This document shows, piece after piece, positions 6,629-9,138 of a DNA stretch of 9,138 nt. Positions within the stretch are counted from its first letter, which is position 1; each line of letters starts with the position of its first letter. This DNA comes from a bacterium. Its GTDB lineage: Bacteria; Desulfobacterota; S145-22. Where the stretch lies: assembly GCA_027073795.1 (NCBI GenBank), contig JALTEW010000161.1, positions 1 through 9,138 on the forward strand, written 5' to 3'. The translations under genes were made by a program, and so were the position numbers. The notes below the pieces were generated by a model. It saw only the letters and a list, made by a program, of their open reading frames with translations. It made no database searches and was not told the DNA's origin.

Positions 6629-6654
6629 GCCAAACCGCCCTTTCACGTTTTGGC
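6629..6654. promoter_or_regulatory. Inverted repeat next to the dctP -35 box, candidate operator
   Basis: GCCAAA (6629-6634) and TTTGGC (6649-6654) form a 6-bp inverted repeat with a 14-bp centre, and the right arm touches the -35 hexamer at 6655. Related GTTTGG words occur at 6595-6600 and inside the promoter spacer at 6662-6667. A regulator site is a reasonable but unproven reading; no T-run follows, so it is a poor intrinsic terminator for the gtrA-like gene. Confidence 0.35.
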
Positions 6655-6683
6655 TTGACAAGTTTGGGATGCTGTTTTAACAT
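6655..6683 (+). promoter_or_regulatory. Sigma70-type promoter for the TRAP operon
   Basis: A perfect TTGACA (6655-6660), a 17-bp spacer and TAACAT (6678-6683, four of six). The expected start is near 6690, leaving a leader of about 135 nt before the dctP ATG. The leader contains the inverted repeat TGGCAA (6696-6701) / TTGCCA (6721-6726). Confidence 0.62.
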
Positions 6684-6814
6684 AAAGACTGTGAGTGGCA
6701 AGGGCTTAATCAGGATTTATTTGCCAGGTGCTTCTCCAAGACGCGTGTTCAGATAAGAAGAAAGGGGGTGAGAAAGTAGAGACAGTTTAATCCTTAAAAT
6801 TGTAATTCTTTTGT

Positions 6815-6820
6815 GGAGGG
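6815..6820 (+). promoter_or_regulatory. dctP ribosome binding site
   Basis: GGAGGG ends 4 nt before the ATG at 6825. It fixes that ATG as the start in preference to the in-frame GTG at 6813, which would lie within the ribosome-binding region itself. Confidence 0.8.
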
Positions 6821-6824
6821 AAAG

Positions 6825-7859
6825 ATGGGAAAAAAAGTTTATTTAAAGGTAGTAGGTGTTTTAGCCCTTTCAATTTTTATGTTGGTCAGTTTCTCAACTG
6901 CGACCAAGGCAGCCCCGATCAAGCTAAGCTACGCATTTTTCGCACCATCAAGAAGTTTTCCCGCCGTTCAGATGGAACGTTGGGCCAAAGAGGTTGCCAA
7001 ACGCACCCATGGGAAGGTAAAGGTTAATACCTATCCCGGCGGCACCCTGCTTGGCGCAAAAAACATGCTTGACGGTGTGGTCTCGGGCGTGGCCGATATT
7101 GGGTGCTTTTGCCCCCCATACATGCCTGGTCGTTTTCCCCTGATGGAAGCGGTAGACCTCCCTGTAGGGTTCAAGAGTTCCATGGTCGCCAGCGCCGTCA
7201 CAGCGGAACTTTACAAGAAATATCATCCAGCTTCTTTTGCCAAGGTAAAGGTTCTCACCATGTTCTGTTGCGCTCCAGGAAATATCATGTCCAAGGTTCC
7301 CATAAAATCTCTCAAGGAAATGAATAAACTGGAGATCAGGGGCACGGGAATCTCTGGGAAGTATCTCGGTGCCATTGGTGCTACACCGGTTGCCATGCCC
7401 ATGTCGAGTGTCCCGGAATCCCTTCAGAAAGGTGTCGTAAAAGGATTGATTTCCTCACTCGAGGTCATGAAGGATTTCAACTTTGCCTCCCTGTGCCAGA
7501 ATGTCACCATCACGAATGGCCCCACCACTTCTTTTGCCGTGGTGATGAACAAGAAAAAGTGGAATTCCCTTCCTGAAGATGTCAAAAAAGTCTTTGACGA
7601 CCTGTATGATGAACAATGCTACTGGACGGGTAAATATGAAGATACCCATGTTAAAGACGCCCTGGCATGGTCCAAGAAAAAATATAACGTCAAAATTTAC
7701 AAGCTAACAGCCGCAGAATACAAGGAGATTGACGGGAAGGTTCACTTCATGGTGGACAACTATCTCGCGAAAACGAAGAAAGCAGGGTTGCCGGGAAAGG
7801 CGTTCCTTAAAGACCTTTATAAATTAAAAGCAAAATACGAAAAGAAATTTGGTAAATAA
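6825..7859 (+). CDS. dctP: TRAP transporter solute-binding protein, DctP family
   Basis: 344 residues. A Sec signal peptide (MGKKVYLKVVG, a hydrophobic stretch, then cleavage near Ala29/Ala30 before PIKLSYAFF) sends it to the periplasm, where it captures a solute and hands it to the DctQM membrane pair. Family landmarks are ERWAKEVAKRTHGKVKVNTYPGG (51-73), GVADIG (88-93) and LEIRGTG (169-175); Arg172 matches the arginine that usually binds a ligand carboxylate, so an organic acid is likely. The length is normal. It has six cysteines in the mature part (94, 96, 148, 149, 224, 265), with two close pairs near the expected binding cleft, which is uncommon. It has its own promoter and a strong ribosome binding site. 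dctQ follows after 51 bp. The ligand cannot be assigned from sequence alone. Confidence 0.93.
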   Translation: MGKKVYLKVVGVLALSIFMLVSFSTATKAAPIKLSYAFFAPSRSFPAVQMERWAKEVAKRTHGKVKVNTYPGGTLLGAKNMLDGVVSGVADIGCFCPPYMPGRFPLMEAVDLPVGFKSSMVASAVTAELYKKYHPASFAKVKVLTMFCCAPGNIMSKVPIKSLKEMNKLEIRGTGISGKYLGAIGATPVAMPMSSVPESLQKGVVKGLISSLEVMKDFNFASLCQNVTITNGPTTSFAVVMNKKKWNSLPEDVKKVFDDLYDEQCYWTGKYEDTHVKDALAWSKKKYNVKIYKLTAAEYKEIDGKVHFMVDNYLAKTKKAGLPGKAFLKDLYKLKAKYEKKFGK

Positions 7860-7869
7860 CAGAAAAAGT

Positions 7870-7899
7870 GGGGGGGCCCTTCTTAAAAGAGTCCCCTCT
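7870..7899 (+). other. Imperfect hairpin between dctP and dctQ
   Basis: A run of seven G (7870-7876) can pair with CCCCTCT (7893-7899, using G-U pairs), with an AT-rich loop that allows a short inner stem. No U-tract follows, so it looks more like an mRNA-stabilising or partial attenuation element than a full terminator. Such a structure would fit the usual need for more binding protein than membrane subunits. Confidence 0.35.
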
Positions 7900-7910
7900 C
7901 TCTGTAGCTT

Positions 7911-8411
7911 ATGAAGGCACTAAAAAAAATATCCTCTTTTCTTAACCGCATATTTATATTTATCGCGGCCATTGCCCTGGTGTTGATGATGCTGCTGGGG
8001 TTTGGAAATGTTTTCTTCCGGACCGTCTGGAAACCCATTGAAGGAAGTTATGAACTTATTGGTTTTCTCGGGGCCGTCACGACCGCACTGGCACTGGGAT
8101 ATGCGCAGATCAGGAAAAACCACATCTCTGTCGATATCATTACCAGCCATTACTCCAGGCGCTGGAAAAAAGTCGTTCACGGGATAAGTTACCTTTCAAC
8201 CGCCATTTTCTTTGCCCTCGCTTCATGGCAAACAACGCTGTGGGGAACCAATGTCTGGCATTCCGGCGAACGTTCCGAGACCTTAAGAATCATCTTTTTC
8301 CCGTTTGTTTATGTGGTGGCATTGGGGTTCGCCTTTCTCGCCCTTATCCTGCTTATTGACTTTATCACCCTGTTCGAAAGGGAATCTGCTTCACCTATGG
8401 AGAATCTATGA
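7911..8411 (+). CDS. dctQ: TRAP transporter small membrane subunit, DctQ family
   Basis: 166 residues with four predicted membrane helices (about 13-35, 48-66, 90-110 and 128-153). The motifs fit DctQ: NVFFRTVWKPIEGSYELIGF (33-52), RKNHISVDI (68-76) after helix 2, and GERSETLRI before helix 4. It forms the inner-membrane complex with DctM and docks the DctP binding protein; transport is driven by an ion gradient, usually sodium. The ATG at 7911 has no recognisable Shine-Dalgarno (the 12 bases before it are pyrimidine-rich), though no other start fits the family N terminus. The stop overlaps the dctM start by 4 bp (ATGA), so the two membrane subunits are translationally coupled. Confidence 0.92.
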   Translation: MKALKKISSFLNRIFIFIAAIALVLMMLLGFGNVFFRTVWKPIEGSYELIGFLGAVTTALALGYAQIRKNHISVDIITSHYSRRWKKVVHGISYLSTAIFFALASWQTTLWGTNVWHSGERSETLRIIFFPFVYVVALGFAFLALILLIDFITLFERESASPMENL

Positions 8412-9138
8412 GTCCGGAACTAATTGGGATTATCGGCATCGTTATTCTTCTCAGCGCCATGCTTTTTTTGGAAATTCCTGTTGGTTTTGTCATGGCGCTC
8501 ATCGGATTCCTGGGCGTAAGTTACGTCGTTTCCCCTCAGGCTGCCCTGGGGTTGATCGGGAATGACTTCTGGGCTACCTTTTCTTCCTATGGACTCACTA
8601 TTATTCCTCTCTTTATCTTGATGGGGGAAATCTGCTTTTACTCCGACGTCAATTCAAAACTTTACAATACCGCCTACAAATGGCTGGGGCATATTCGGGG
8701 TGGAATTGCCATGGCAACCGTCATGGCCTGTGCCGGTTTTGCCGCCATCAGCGGCTCTAATACGGCCACAGCGGCAACCATGACGTCTGTGGCTTTCCCG
8801 GAACTAACGAAATACAAATACAACCCCATCCTAACCACTGGATCCATTGCAGCAGGTTCAACCCTGGGCGTTGTTATTCCCCCCAGCATTGTTTTGGTCG
8901 TTTACGGCATCTATACAGGACAATCAATTGCAAAGCTGTTCTTTGGAAGCGTTTTCCCTGGAATTATCCTGACCATATTAATGATTTTCACCGTTTACCT
9001 GCTCTGCACTAGACACAAAGATTGGGGACCTCCCGGGCCCAAAACATCCATTCTTGAAAAAATCATCTCTTTGAAGGGTTCTATCGAAATGCTTGTCCTC
9101 TTCGGGCTGGTGATGGGGGGATTGTTTGTGGGGTTTTT
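8408..9138 (+). CDS. dctM: TRAP transporter large membrane subunit, DctM family (cut by window edge)
   Basis: The frame is open from the ATG at 8408 to the right edge: 243 full codons, about the first 55-60 percent of a typical DctM of about 430 residues. The protein begins MSPELIGIIGIVILLSAMLF and is hydrophobic throughout. Family hallmarks are EIPVGFVMALIGFLG, TIIPLFILMGEI, the first substrate-site motif SGSNTATAATM (usually GSSVATAATM; here Asn for the second Ser), and GSTLGVVIPPS. DctM is the channel-forming subunit of the TRAP transporter. It lacks a stop only because of the window end. No ribosome binding site is needed beyond the ATGA coupling with dctQ. Confidence 0.92.
   Translation, partial: MSPELIGIIGIVILLSAMLFLEIPVGFVMALIGFLGVSYVVSPQAALGLIGNDFWATFSSYGLTIIPLFILMGEICFYSDVNSKLYNTAYKWLGHIRGGIAMATVMACAGFAAISGSNTATAATMTSVAFPELTKYKYNPILTTGSIAAGSTLGVVIPPSIVLVVYGIYTGQSIAKLFFGSVFPGIILTILMIFTVYLLCTRHKDWGPPGPKTSILEKIISLKGSIEMLVLFGLVMGGLFVGF

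Noticed and set aside
6594..6654. Intrinsic terminator after the gtrA-like gene
   Set aside because: The inverted repeats found have long loops and no U-tract follows; the right arm runs straight into the dctP -35 box.
6651..6673. Sigma54-type promoter (TGGC ... GC) before dctP
   Set aside because: The GG and GC elements are not separated by the required 10 bp, and the same bases form a good sigma70 -35 box with a 17-bp spacer.
6765..6779. Tiny open frame GTGAGAAAGTAG after a purine-rich stretch in the dctP leader
   Set aside because: It has only three codons, is not start-like beyond chance, and has no supporting context.
6813..6824. GTG start for dctP at 6813
   Set aside because: It would sit within the GGAGGG ribosome-binding region; the ATG at 6825 is correctly spaced and starts a normal signal peptide.

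Overview
The window comes from a Gram-negative bacterium. The evidence is a lipoprotein signal, a periplasmic-binding-protein (TRAP) transporter, and nucleotide-sugar genes of the kind used for surface glycans or flagellin glycosylation. Base composition is moderate and varies: the sugar genes at the left are visibly GC-richer than the gtrA-like gene and its flanks. Gene content would suit an anaerobic or Desulfobacterota-type proteobacterium, but that placement is only an impression from protein style. No rRNA, tRNA, mobile element or CRISPR array is present.

Left two thirds (1-6054, all minus strand). This is a nonulosonic-acid (pseudaminic-acid-type) block read right to left. It starts with a lipoprotein carrying the PgaB C-terminal glycoside-hydrolase-like domain (6054-4690). 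After 149 bp come a UDP-GlcNAc 4,6-dehydratase (pseB-like, 4540-3425), an extended-SDR epimerase/reductase of unknown substrate (3428-2478), the PLP aminotransferase pseC (2502-1270), the nucleotide-sugar hydrolase pseG (1277-246), and the start of a formyltransferase-family gene (242 to beyond the left edge). The five sugar genes overlap or abut by a few bases, so they are surely one translationally coupled operon. No PseH-type acetyltransferase, PseI synthase or PseF cytidylyltransferase lies in the window. The formyltransferase sits where an acyl-transfer gene would be expected, which hints at an N-formylated product.

Middle (6055-6159). A 105-bp divergent intergenic region holds a near-consensus sigma70 promoter for the lipoprotein (TTGACC, 17 bp, TATAAT on the minus strand). 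Back to back with it is a weaker plus-strand promoter for a small GtrA-family membrane protein (6160-6594).

Right third (6595-9138, plus strand). A TTGACA-17-TAACAT promoter with inverted repeats around it precedes a long leader and a classic three-gene TRAP transporter: dctP (6825-7859), dctQ (7911-8411) and dctM (8408 to the right edge, truncated). This is a separate function, uptake of an organic acid or a similar solute.

Nothing here is clearly a new defence or mobile system. The most unusual point is the variant nonulosonate operon: an extra SDR of unknown role, a dehydratase with Met at the usual SDR tyrosine position, and a formyltransferase.
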